A DNA stretch of 51,553 nt. It comes from Bacteroidales bacterium. GTDB lineage: Bacteria; Bacteroidota; Bacteroidia; Bacteroidales; UBA932. The position numbers and the translations under genes were made by a program. The DNA lies in contig JAFYXO010000021.1 of NCBI GenBank assembly GCA_017546125.1, positions 1 to 51,553 on the forward strand, written 5' to 3'. Numbering within the stretch: the first letter of the stretch is position 1; each line of letters opens with the position of its first letter. Shown piece after piece: positions 1 through 7,598 of the stretch. Under the pieces are notes generated by a model. It made no database searches, was not told the DNA's origin, and was given only the letters and a program-made list of their open reading frames with translations.

Positions 1-379
1 CTGCCAGAATCCCTATAAGATACACTGGCGGAATATTATAATTGTCATCACCCTTAATGGTCTTCATATCATAAACCTTCGAACTATACGATACGCATCT
101 CTTGAAGAAGTTCTCCTGATCATATCTCTGCATCTCGATAATAAACGAGGTGCCATCCTCATCCTCACATCGTAAATCTAGCTTGACAGACTTATTGCTC
201 TGCGTCAGTCCCTCTATCTCTGTTGTTGCATATGTAAGATCTTTTACTCTTCTTCCATCAGGAAGAACGGCATTCAAAAAATCAATCAACACAGGTTTAT
301 TGTCCTGATCTCCAAATACTGCCTTAAAGCCACTATTGGACAAAATGTCTACGTAACGTTGTTTTTCTTGTGTCTTCAT
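1..379 (-). CDS. Rpn-family PD-(D/E)XK nuclease / putative transposase, 5' part
   Basis: An open frame starts at the ATG at 377-379 and runs off the left edge of the window, giving about 126 N-terminal residues. It begins MKTQEKQRYVDILSNSGFK and continues with a DFLNAVLP segment, a VKLDLRCEDEDG strand and a FIIEMQ strand. This D...ExQ arrangement is the nuclease core of the Rpn / PF12784 family (recombination-promoting nuclease, often annotated as PD-(D/E)XK nuclease family transposase), which is common and multi-copy in Bacteroidales. Family members are DNA endonucleases linked to RecA-independent recombination; the cellular role in Bacteroidota is unclear. The C-terminal part lies outside the window, so I cannot say whether the gene is intact. 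The A-rich leader lacks a Shine-Dalgarno, as is usual in this phylum. Confidence 0.8.
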   Translation of the reverse strand, partial: MKTQEKQRYVDILSNSGFKAVFGDQDNKPVLIDFLNAVLPDGRRVKDLTYATTEIEGLTQSNKSVKLDLRCEDEDGTSFIIEMQRYDQENFFKRCVSYSSKVYDMKTIKGDDNYNIPPVYLIGILA

Positions 380-532
380 TTTCTTTAATTTAAAATGTTC
401 GGATACAATATTCAAACATCCTTTCTACTTATTCATGCTATTTCTACAAAACTTTAAGTTTTGTTGATTTTTCAAAATTCAATCACAATTTTGGAAAAAT
501 GAAAAGGGCATTTTAAGTATAGTAGGGATGGG

Positions 533-567
533 TTGAGATGAGATGAGATGAGGTAAGATGAGGTAAG
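533..567. repeat. Short tandem repeat (TGAGA/TGAGG/TAAGA units)
   Basis: About seven imperfect 5-bp units follow one another (TGAGA three times, then TGAGG/TAAGA variants). This is a candidate slippage site. No gene start lies close enough to suggest phase variation. Confidence 0.6.
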
Positions 568-612
568 TAGGGATGGGATGCGGCTGTTAGATGGGGATAC
601 AATAGAGAAAGC

Positions 613-669
613 GCCTCTGCGAGGGGAGGCAAGAGTTTGATGGCTCTTGCTCTCCCCTGGCTCAGAGGC
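613..669. repeat. Long imperfect hairpin
   Basis: The left arm 613-635 and right arm 644-669 are near-complementary: GCCTCTGC...GGCAAGAG pairs with CTCTTGC...CAGAGGC, with a few mismatches and an 8-nt loop. It is the first of several successive hairpins in this intergenic region. Confidence 0.6.
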
Positions 670-676
670 AGAGTGG

Positions 677-719
677 TATCAGAGCGGGGTGCCATATATC
701 CAAGCACCCCACTCTGATG
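677..719. repeat. Hairpin with 15-bp arms
   Basis: TATCAGAGCGGGGTG (677-691) pairs with CACCCCACTCTGATG (705-719) with two wobble or mismatched positions and a 13-nt loop. It lies directly after the 613-669 hairpin. Confidence 0.6.
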
Positions 720-1048
720 CTTTGGGTGAGGGCACTATCGCACATAGGCAGGTGCTCACCGCTTTTATACCGGCTCTCGCCGGACTAGCGCTCCCGGCCT
801 TGCCGTATTTGCTGCGCAAATACACGGCCTCCGCGGGGCGTCTGATGACGTCTTGTTAACACTCTGGTAGATTTTGGTGATGTCATCACGAATAGATTAG
901 GCACATCAATCCTTGCTGCAGGTACTTCTACGAGTGATTAGCGTGCCCAATCCATCTATCCCAGACGGGATTGGGAACACTTTTCCCTCTTGGGGGCCCA
1001 TTTTCGTGCCTAACCTCTCCGCGATTCAGACACCCGAACAAGTCAGGT

Positions 1049-1119
1049 GTGTGACAACAGGGAGACACCTCGCTTGAACCGGATCAGTTGTACCGACAGG
1101 GTGTGACGACAGGGAGACA
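1049..1119 (+). repeat. Direct repeat of a 19-mer
   Basis: GTGTGACAACAGGGAGACA (1049-1067) recurs at 1101-1119 with one substitution, 52 bp apart start to start. The copies sit among further short inverted repeats built from GGTGTG and CACACC-like words. Confidence 0.6.
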
Positions 1120-1213
1120 TCCCATCTGACCCGATCGGGTGTGACACAAAAAAACCGCCACATCGCTGATTGTGGCTGACAAAACGATGTTTTTGATAAT
1201 ACTCAGCTAAATT

Positions 1214-1246
1214 AAAAAGGTGCCTGGCTCTACGCTGGGCACCTTT
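1214..1246 (-). terminator. Rho-independent terminator of the desulfoferrodoxin gene
   Basis: Read on the reverse strand, AAAGGTGCC and GGCACCTTT form a 9-bp stem with a short loop followed by a T run. It starts about 30 nt past the desulfoferrodoxin stop codon. Confidence 0.75.
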
Positions 1247-1278
1247 CATGAATTTAAATCTTACTAACTAAATAAATA

Positions 1279-1659
1279 CTACATCTCCTTTTTCCAGAGG
1301 CCGTGAAGGTTACAGTATTCGTAAACTGCCACCAGTTCGTCACCCTCTGCGAGTACAAAAGTGTGGGTAGGTTTTTGGCCTGCTTTGAGCCATTTCACCT
1401 GGATACCCTCTTTTGACTCTACAAGGATCCACTCGATAAAGTGCTCAGTAACCATTGGGTGCTCTACGCTACCTACTGTTACCATTACTTTATTACCTTC
1501 TACTTTAACATCTGGAACGTGTTTCTCGGTAGCTGCATCTGTGGTATTAGGAACTAGTTCCACCATTTTTTCGCCACAGCATACTAATGGTACACCACTA
1601 TTTGTAAGATGAGTTATAATGTTTCCGCAATGATTGCATCTGAATATCTTTGTTGCCAT
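1279..1659 (-). CDS. dfx: Desulfoferrodoxin (superoxide reductase, two-centre type)
   Basis: This 126-residue protein should reduce superoxide to hydrogen peroxide without releasing O2, in the cytoplasm, with electrons from rubredoxin-like donors. The N-terminal desulforedoxin domain carries Cys8, Cys11, Cys27 and Cys28, the rubredoxin-like Fe(Cys)4 centre I. The C-terminal domain carries the catalytic Fe(His)4Cys centre II: His47 in the EKHVP motif, His67, His73, Cys116 and His119 in YCNLHG. All ligands are present and the length is normal for the class. The gene stands alone with its own terminator downstream. A rubredoxin gene is not in the window. It fits an anaerobe that meets transient oxygen, like the flavodiiron gene at 19.3 kb. 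Confidence 0.95.
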   Translation of the reverse strand: MATKIFRCNHCGNIITHLTNSGVPLVCCGEKMVELVPNTTDAATEKHVPDVKVEGNKVMVTVGSVEHPMVTEHFIEWILVESKEGIQVKWLKAGQKPTHTFVLAEGDELVAVYEYCNLHGLWKKEM

Positions 1660-1735
1660 AATCTTTAATTTTAATTAAGTTAATACATAGTTTTAATTTC
1701 TTCTATCGGAAATTATTTCAATAACCGTGCCAAGA

Positions 1736-2293
1736 TTATTGGAGTCTCTCGTATTTGTAACCTAATTTGTGTAATTGGACAGATACGCCGACACAAAACA
1801 TCACTTGCACACACCTTGCCAAGATATAAAAGGCGGTAGAGGTCTGGGCCTCTACAGACTCTTTACGGATAAGACCGATGGCACATTGGGCACAGCTCTG
1901 CAGCACACCAGAGAGTTTCATAGCCTCAAATGAGTCAAGGGGATGGCCGAGAATATCCCTTACTATATGTTCATCCATATCATCAAACCCTCTGGATCCC
2001 AACATCTTGGAATATCCGTCACGGGAGTGCTTTCTCCAGTTTTTATCCCACAGGGCAGCATATCCCATACCCAAATATCCGGCCCAAGCAAGGGCCACTT
2101 CAGGATAAGAATTGATCTCTTTCACAGCATCAGCCATATACTCAGGGGCCACCTCTTTCCATTTCTCCTCCAGATCAGGGGTCATAAGCCACCCTCCGTC
2201 AAGTACGCCCAAAGAGGTACACAATTTCAAAAGGTCATCTTCAAGACGCCCTTGAAAAAGATCTAGCTGCTCGTTTTGATTGATTTTATCCAT
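1736..2293 (-). CDS. Conserved hypothetical protein, 185 aa
   Basis: I do not recognise a characterised family. The protein is soluble in appearance and mostly helical, with no signal peptide. It has a distinctive WAGYLGMGYAALWDKNW segment near residues 70-86, and several Cys and Met residues in the C-terminal third, including an SCAQCAIG stretch. The start ATG lies 8 bp after the stop of the upstream M28 peptidase gene on the same strand, so the two are probably co-transcribed. Related proteins of this type seem familiar from other Bacteroidales, but I cannot attach a function. The CxxC-like spacing could be metal-binding or chance. Confidence 0.75.
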   Translation of the reverse strand: MDKINQNEQLDLFQGRLEDDLLKLCTSLGVLDGGWLMTPDLEEKWKEVAPEYMADAVKEINSYPEVALAWAGYLGMGYAALWDKNWRKHSRDGYSKMLGSRGFDDMDEHIVRDILGHPLDSFEAMKLSGVLQSCAQCAIGLIRKESVEAQTSTAFYILARCVQVMFCVGVSVQLHKLGYKYERLQ

Positions 2294-2301
2294 AACGGTA
2301 T

Positions 2302-3948
2302 CTATTTTTTATATACAGCATCCTGAGGAAGTCTCTCATCAAGGTTTGCAAGACCCCAGAACACTACAGCGTTTACAATAGCGGTATGCTCCATATAAGG
2401 AGGGATACTCATATTGTAAAGGTCACGGTCGGTATGCCAGATCTCAGAGTAGCTGAAATTGTATCCAAGAGGGTCACCTGTACCGAATGAAAGTGCAGGA
2501 ACACCATTCATCACGAAATGGGCATGATCTGAACCACCAGCGGTTTTAGGACGCTCTACAGGGTAGTTTTTAGCCTCGGTAAGTGTGAAAGGCATATCTG
2601 GGTTAAGGTTCTCAAGTGGTGCACACACAGCTTTAAGAGGTGCATACCACGATGTAGGAACAGACCAGCTGTTTGCCACTGTAGGGCCGCCGTCACGATT
2701 GAACACATTCACGATATTTGGAAGCTTGCTTGGATTGCTCTCAACATAATGTTTTGAACCCCAAAGACCGAACTCCTCTGCTGCCCAAAGTGCGAAGACG
2801 ATGGTTCTCTTTGGTTTTGCACCGGCCATTGCCAAAAGGCGTGCAGCCTCCATTGCGGGAGCAACACCTGTACCGCAGTCCACACCACCGGTAGCCACAT
2901 CGTAGCAGTCCAAGTGGCAGCTGCTGATAATAAGCTCCTCTGGGTATTCAGTGCCACGGATATAGGCCAACACATTGTAATAAGGGACAGGACCCATGAA
3001 GAAATGGTTTCTGATATCAAACTCCAAATCAACACGTTCGCGTACCGCTACCCTATCGTAAATCTTCTTGTATTGTCTCTCGTCAAGTTTGATATCGGGA
3101 AGGGTTGGAAGGGTCTCCCAGGTCATATTTTGTACATTTTTCCTATCGTAGATAGTGGTGATTGGAACCGCTGCTGACTGGATAATACCAAGAGCACCAG
3201 CCTCGATCATTTCACGGTAGAATAGTGCAGGCTCCTCGATCAGTTTGGCAGGTTTCTTCTCCACAAGGGCATCAAGTTCAGCGCGAAGCTTCGCAATCTC
3301 CTTTTTCGAAGTGGTAGCCGCTATCTTCTTCTCAAGCTCAGCCCTCTTCGAGCGCAAACCGTAATTGTACCCGCGCAATTTGCCGTTTTCTGCTGCGATA
3401 GAGTCATTTTTGGCAATAATCTTTGCCCTTGCCTCATCTCCGGCAGGGGTATAATCTATTGGCCACCCATTGCTCTTTCCGCCGATAAGGACCCAAGCGC
3501 CTTTGATGGTATGTTTCATCCTCTCGAACTCTGCAGTGGTTTTTGGCTCGATAACCACATGGCCGCGTTGCACTCCGTGGGTACCTGCAGTATATGAAGG
3601 GGTAGTGAAATGGAGAGACTCCTCGCCATTGATCATCTTGCCAAACCAAGGGCCTCTGTTGAACCCTACGGGCAATTCGCCCACTTGCACTTTCTCTGCT
3701 TCAAGGCCCCATTTGCGGAACATATAAAGTGCCCAGTCTACAGCGTGCAGATATCCGTCAGAACCTGTCAAACGTGGTCCGATGGTATTGCAGAGGACAT
3801 CCAGATGATCCATTGTCTGGTTATCCTGCGCTGCAAGCTCTATAATTTTGTCCACGACAGGGTCTTGTGCTACGACCTGTGCATTCATTTGGAAATTGGC
3901 CGCCGCTGTCAATATTGCGCAGCAGACCAAGGTTAGAATTTTTTTCAT
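2302..3948 (-). CDS. Secreted M28-family zinc peptidase
   Basis: This is a 548-residue exported metallo-aminopeptidase of the M28 family (PF04389), expected to act in the periplasm or outside the cell. I start it at the ATG at 3948, which gives a good signal peptide (MKKILTLVCCAILTAAANF, then NAQ); the longer frame would need a TTG start and buries the signal. Co-catalytic zinc ligands of the family are visible: His and Asp in CHLDCYD, Asp in GGVDCGTG, the Glu pair in WAAEEFGLWGS, Asp in NRDGG, and His in GGSDHAHF. A charged helical segment near residues 195-235 (SKRAELEKK...) is an insertion in the PA-like region before the catalytic half. The hypothetical gene at 1736-2293 follows after 8 bp. 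Confidence 0.9.
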   Translation of the reverse strand: MKKILTLVCCAILTAAANFQMNAQVVAQDPVVDKIIELAAQDNQTMDHLDVLCNTIGPRLTGSDGYLHAVDWALYMFRKWGLEAEKVQVGELPVGFNRGPWFGKMINGEESLHFTTPSYTAGTHGVQRGHVVIEPKTTAEFERMKHTIKGAWVLIGGKSNGWPIDYTPAGDEARAKIIAKNDSIAAENGKLRGYNYGLRSKRAELEKKIAATTSKKEIAKLRAELDALVEKKPAKLIEEPALFYREMIEAGALGIIQSAAVPITTIYDRKNVQNMTWETLPTLPDIKLDERQYKKIYDRVAVRERVDLEFDIRNHFFMGPVPYYNVLAYIRGTEYPEELIISSCHLDCYDVATGGVDCGTGVAPAMEAARLLAMAGAKPKRTIVFALWAAEEFGLWGSKHYVESNPSKLPNIVNVFNRDGGPTVANSWSVPTSWYAPLKAVCAPLENLNPDMPFTLTEAKNYPVERPKTAGGSDHAHFVMNGVPALSFGTGDPLGYNFSYSEIWHTDRDLYNMSIPPYMEHTAIVNAVVFWGLANLDERLPQDAVYKK

Positions 3949-3994
3949 ATCAAACGGAACATTAGTATTAATATTATTTTCTTTTATCAAAAGC

Positions 3995-4142
3995 TTTCCT
4001 GCAAATAACCTTTCCGGTCACCCCCTCCAGAAGTACATCTGTGACACTTCTGCGGAAAGGTGGGGCAAATTTGGCTGACCTTTCCACCAATATCGCCCAG
4101 AACACCATCTATGGCCCATTAATGGAAAGGTGATTTGCAGGA
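3995..4142 (+). repeat. 148-bp palindromic element, copy A
   Basis: The ends are inverted: TTTCCTGCAAATAACCTTTCC-like at the left (3995-4015) and GGAAAGGTGATTTGCAGGA at the right (4124-4142). An inner inverted pair, GGAAAGG (4054-4060) and CCTTTCC (4079-4085), splits it into two hairpins. Copies B (12620-12767) and C (15585-15733) share ends, inner pair, the central GGCAAA word and total length, but the loops of copy A have diverged. It fills the gap between atoE and the M28 peptidase gene. It is probably a non-autonomous REP/MITE-type element. Confidence 0.8.
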
Positions 4143-4147
4143 GGTTA

Positions 4148-5500
4148 TCAAATTACCCAAATAAGAAATCCTGCACAAATAATCACCCCGGTCACAATCA
4201 GGTTGATAAGGCAGAAGCCCATAATATCCTTAGCATTGAGCTTCGCAATGGCAAGGGCAGGGATCGCCCAGAACGGCTGGATGAGATTGGTCCACGCATC
4301 GCCCCAGGCAATAGCCATACCTGTCACTGCGGGATCCACACCGAGCTGTGCTCCAGCGGGGAACATAATCGGAGCCTGTACAGCCCATTGTCCGCCACCG
4401 GAAGGGACAAAGATATTCACCACCGCTGCACTCAGGAAGGTTAGCAATGGATATGTCGTTCTGGTCGAAATCGATATGAACGCGTCACTGATCTCACCGG
4501 CAAGAGAGAGCCCGGAAGCACCTGTACCGGTAATAATACCCATAATACCGGCATAGAACGGGAACTGAAGCAGAATACCGGCAGCACCCGAAGCGGCACA
4601 AGTGAAAGCATTCACATACCCGATCGGGGTCTTGTGGGCAAGAAGTCCGATGAAAAGGAAGAGCAATATCACCGAATTCAGATCAAGTCCCCCACCCTTC
4701 ACAAAAAGTCTGATCACAAGATATGCAAGACCAAGGAGGGAGATCAACCAGGTAAGAACCCTACTGCTCTCAAGCTTCTGTGCAGGGGTCTCAGCCCTCT
4801 TATTGCACTCAGTGCAAGACTCATCAAGCAGGCAAGGATCCACCACAAAAACATCATCCCCTTTCGGATGCATCAGGGCATTCACCACCACAAGAGAGAC
4901 AATTACCGCTAACGCAATGCCTATATTGTATACACTGAAAATGGTCTCACTAAGGGCAATAGGTTCGGTAACAACACCATTGGTAGCTTTGGTAAGGGCA
5001 TCGCCGGCGGTAGCCATCGAGAGAGGGACAGATCCGCTGATTCCGGAGTGCCACACCACGAAACCGCTGTATGCTGACGCAATGAGGAGGCGATAATCGA
5101 CGCCGCGGAGTTTGCGGGCCACCTCCTTCGCCAGAATGGCTCCGACAATCAGGCCGAAGCCCCAGTTAAGCCAACATGCAACAGAAGATATTGCCGAGAC
5201 AAATGCAATGGCACCTGCAGGGGTCTTCGGCTGTGAAGCAAGACGGCTGATTCCCCTCTTCACTGATGGGGCTGCAGCCAATGCCGAACCACAAACCAGC
5301 ACCAATGCCATCTGCATTGAGAAAGCCAATAGTGACATCACACCATTGCCCCAATTCTCAACAGCCTCCACTAACGTCTGGTCACAAACTGGAATTGCCA
5401 CCACAAAAGCGACAAAAGTCAATATCACAGCGAAAATGAATGGTTCAGGAAGAAACCTCTGGACCAGCTTCACACACGAATTTATAATCTTCTGGAACAT
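4148..5500 (-). CDS. atoE: AtoE-type short-chain fatty acid transporter
   Basis: This 450-residue inner-membrane protein matches the AtoE/TIGR00366 family, which takes up short-chain fatty acids such as acetoacetate or butyrate. It opens with a short amphipathic stretch and an LPEPFIFAVILTF first membrane segment. Around a dozen hydrophobic segments follow, with the conserved VACWLNWGFGLIVGAI and SGFVVWHSGISGSVPL regions and a VPSGGGQWAVQAP motif in the C-terminal half, as seen in the family. A loop with two CxxC-like cysteines (SCTECNKR) lies near residue 235. No acyl-CoA transferase genes sit beside it, so its physiological substrate is not shown by context. The repeat element A lies directly after its stop codon. 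Confidence 0.9.
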   Translation of the reverse strand: MFQKIINSCVKLVQRFLPEPFIFAVILTFVAFVVAIPVCDQTLVEAVENWGNGVMSLLAFSMQMALVLVCGSALAAAPSVKRGISRLASQPKTPAGAIAFVSAISSVACWLNWGFGLIVGAILAKEVARKLRGVDYRLLIASAYSGFVVWHSGISGSVPLSMATAGDALTKATNGVVTEPIALSETIFSVYNIGIALAVIVSLVVVNALMHPKGDDVFVVDPCLLDESCTECNKRAETPAQKLESSRVLTWLISLLGLAYLVIRLFVKGGGLDLNSVILLFLFIGLLAHKTPIGYVNAFTCAASGAAGILLQFPFYAGIMGIITGTGASGLSLAGEISDAFISISTRTTYPLLTFLSAAVVNIFVPSGGGQWAVQAPIMFPAGAQLGVDPAVTGMAIAWGDAWTNLIQPFWAIPALAIAKLNAKDIMGFCLINLIVTGVIICAGFLIWVI

Positions 5501-5650
5501 GATACTTATACTCTAAAATAATAGAGCGAATTTACATAATATTCACCACTTTTCTGACTGAAAACAAGAAAGTTTTTGACGATTTTTACACATATGCGGT
5601 GGTGATGCACACAGGTGTCGCAGACGAGTGGCTGGGGAGGGTGCGTGGGG

Positions 5651-6604
5651 TTAGATTTCGTCGCCGGTGTGGAAGAAGTGGATATTGGTGTGGGGGGCTA
5701 GGAACTCTTTTGCTTTGTCTCCAGTGCAGTGACCGGTGTAGATTTGGGCGTTCGGATGGGTGGTACTGATATAAGAGATAAAGTCATCGACATCTGCGAC
5801 GAGATTCTCTGAGCGGTCAGTAAAGTGAAGTCCGCCGATAAAGGAGAGAAGTCGCCTCTCACCTGTGGCCGACATCGCTGACTCGATAATATTCGCTGCT
5901 CCGCAATGCGAACACGAAGAGATGACCACAAGTCCGTCCTTCTGCTTGACCGCCACACTAAGCTCGTGAGAGAAATCGTCCTGAATCACCTCTGCACCCT
6001 CTTCCAGGGCACATTTGAAGAGAGTCTTATTGCCACTCGGTCTATTATATTTGTCACATGTACACTTCACAAGTGCTATATCCGGAGTCACCCACCAGCA
6101 CATCGGCTCAGGATAGGCATCCGATGCAGCAACACCATCTGTACCATCTCCATTTGAGTGCGGAAACTCCTGCTGACCATTCCAAGACCTGACCGTTCCA
6201 TGAGACTGAATAGCGGGCGAATCTGTATCCAGACAATTGAACCTCTCCAGATATTCATCCAGCAGATCTCTATCGACACCTATCTCAGTCATCTCTCCTC
6301 TGCTGTTCGAGAAGTACTTGTTAGTAAAAATCTCTGATGAGAGTATCACTTTGGCCTTTGAATCGAGTTCCAGAAAAGATCTCAGACCACCTGTATGGTC
6401 ATCGTGACCGTGAGAAATGACGCAAAAATCTACAGCCGATACATCCACCCCCATCCTGGCGGCATTCTCCAGAAATGCACCTGAAGCACCTGTATCCACC
6501 AGAAAATTGGCACTATTGCTCTCCACATACAGAGATAGCCCGTGCTCACATGCCAGATCACCCCCTTCCGTGGCTCTATTGTCTATCAAAATCTTTATTT
6601 CCAT
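5651..6604 (-). CDS. MBL-fold metallo-hydrolase
   Basis: A 317-residue cytoplasmic metallo-beta-lactamase-fold protein. The metal-binding motif SHGHDDHTGG lies near residue 66, with further family motifs FLVDTGASG before it and SSCSHCGAANI and YTGHCTGDKA in the C-terminal half. The overall pattern resembles archaeal/bacterial proteins annotated as 7,8-dihydropterin-6-methyl-4-(beta-D-ribofuranosyl)-aminobenzene-5'-phosphate synthase-like hydrolases (MJ0301 type). That name is a family label; the true substrate is unknown. I use the ATG at 6604; the frame can be extended two codons to a TTG. The gene stands alone between atoE and the HAD gene. Confidence 0.8.
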   Translation of the reverse strand: MEIKILIDNRATEGGDLACEHGLSLYVESNSANFLVDTGASGAFLENAARMGVDVSAVDFCVISHGHDDHTGGLRSFLELDSKAKVILSSEIFTNKYFSNSRGEMTEIGVDRDLLDEYLERFNCLDTDSPAIQSHGTVRSWNGQQEFPHSNGDGTDGVAASDAYPEPMCWWVTPDIALVKCTCDKYNRPSGNKTLFKCALEEGAEVIQDDFSHELSVAVKQKDGLVVISSCSHCGAANIIESAMSATGERRLLSFIGGLHFTDRSENLVADVDDFISYISTTHPNAQIYTGHCTGDKAKEFLAPHTNIHFFHTGDEI

Positions 6605-6663
6605 TCTCAAACACTCTCTTTTTCTGCGTCAGTAACCCTCTGAATATCTGCCACTTACCACAC

Positions 6664-6693
6664 CTGAGGGTGGGTGAATTTACCCACCCTCAG
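6664..6693. repeat. Perfect 12-bp hairpin between the HAD and MBL genes
   Basis: CTGAGGGTGGGT (6664-6675) and ACCCACCCTCAG (6682-6693) are exact inverted repeats with a 6-nt loop. It lies about 60 bp past the HAD stop codon on the reverse strand. There is no T run on either side, so a terminator is possible but not proven. Confidence 0.6.
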
Positions 6694-6750
6694 AGTAAGA
6701 AAACAATTGAGTATCAGGGAGTTGCTGACGAAGGTCATTTATACCTTACA

Positions 6751-7584
6751 TTATACTTTTGTGATAGCTTCAAGCTGGAGGTCGGCGACAATTTTGTCGA
6801 TTACGGATGTAACTACACGGTAGAGCTTACCGTAACGTGTATAGTCTGTGGGGCAGGCGAAGTTGACACGATCTTCAGAGATGAGTCGCTCAGCCATCTC
6901 ACGGGCCTTACGTTTGGCAGGGTCATAAACAGCGATGGAGTGCCCTCCAAACTGCTTCACAAGCTTCATACAAGGGATATCTGTGGCCCCGTCACCGAAG
7001 TAAATCATACTTGAGAATGGGACTGCACGGTCTTTCTCCGGGACATATTCGTTTACACGGATATGGTCTCTGACACTGTGGACACCTTTATTGATTTTGA
7101 AGATGAACTGTGTCTTTCCAGTGTAGTCAATAGCTACAGCGGGCCAGGTGGCCACACCATTCTCATACAGGAATGAGCAGGCGAATACCTTTTTGAATTC
7201 GTGATAGATGATACTACCCTCGATCATCTCCTGCAGACCCGACGAATTGATATAGTGTTCGATATTGATCCCTTTTGACTCACCATAACGGTTAACCATC
7301 GAGAACCACTCTTTCACACCCTCATAAAGTGGAATCTTGGACCCGAATTTCTTAAAATCCTCCCTTCTGATCTGGATATTTGAGGCCTTTGCCTCGTCAA
7401 GCATCAGTTTCATATAACTGAGGATCTCACTCGCATCCTGACTCTGGGAGAGCTCAGCACTCCTTCTCCAAAATGTCTCCGGATCCTTCCCTATGGCCTG
7501 AATAAAGCCGAACTCCTGCATGTTACCGGGCGACAATGTCCCGTCAAAATCGTAAATCAACGCTACTGTGTGTCTCTTCCTCAT
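6751..7584 (-). CDS. HAD-superfamily hydrolase
   Basis: A 277-residue cytoplasmic phosphatase-like protein. Motif I is YDFDGTLS (residues 11-18) with the nucleophile and acid/base Asp pair. Motif II is probably the Ser of INSSG, motif III a Lys near TGKTQF or FKINKG, and motif IV YFGDGATDIPCM, which holds the Mg-binding acidic residues. The cap region is helical (residues 25-110). The substrate cannot be read from sequence. Its ATG lies 14 bp after the tamL stop codon, so it is probably the last gene of a nitroreductase-tamL-HAD transcript. Confidence 0.85.
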   Translation of the reverse strand: MRKRHTVALIYDFDGTLSPGNMQEFGFIQAIGKDPETFWRRSAELSQSQDASEILSYMKLMLDEAKASNIQIRREDFKKFGSKIPLYEGVKEWFSMVNRYGESKGINIEHYINSSGLQEMIEGSIIYHEFKKVFACSFLYENGVATWPAVAIDYTGKTQFIFKINKGVHSVRDHIRVNEYVPEKDRAVPFSSMIYFGDGATDIPCMKLVKQFGGHSIAVYDPAKRKAREMAERLISEDRVNFACPTDYTRYGKLYRVVTSVIDKIVADLQLEAITKV

Positions 7585-7598
7585 AAAATGTATAAATA

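Larger units (their letters stand above)
380..1278. other. Non-coding, hairpin-rich intergenic region (about 900 bp)
   Basis: I find no credible coding frame here; the short ORFs follow palindromes and lack family features. From left to right it holds an A+T-rich segment, a TGAGA-type short tandem repeat (533-567), two long hairpins (613-669 and 677-719), smaller inverted repeats near 724-761 and 770-783, a GCAAATAC-type hairpin near 805-831, an inverted pair enclosing a branched fold (897-1013), a directly repeated 19-mer (1049-1067 and 1101-1119) and the terminator of the desulfoferrodoxin gene (1214-1246). G+C is visibly higher at 600-1150 than in the flanks. It may be decayed mobile-element DNA or may encode a structured RNA. 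Confidence 0.6.

Noticed and set aside
600-860. tRNA or integron attC site
   Set aside because: The hairpins do not form a cloverleaf and there is no T-loop consensus; no integrase or cassette genes lie nearby.
1043-1249. Reverse-strand ORF of 68 residues before the desulfoferrodoxin terminator
   Set aside because: It spans the terminator hairpin and direct repeats and shows no protein-like features.
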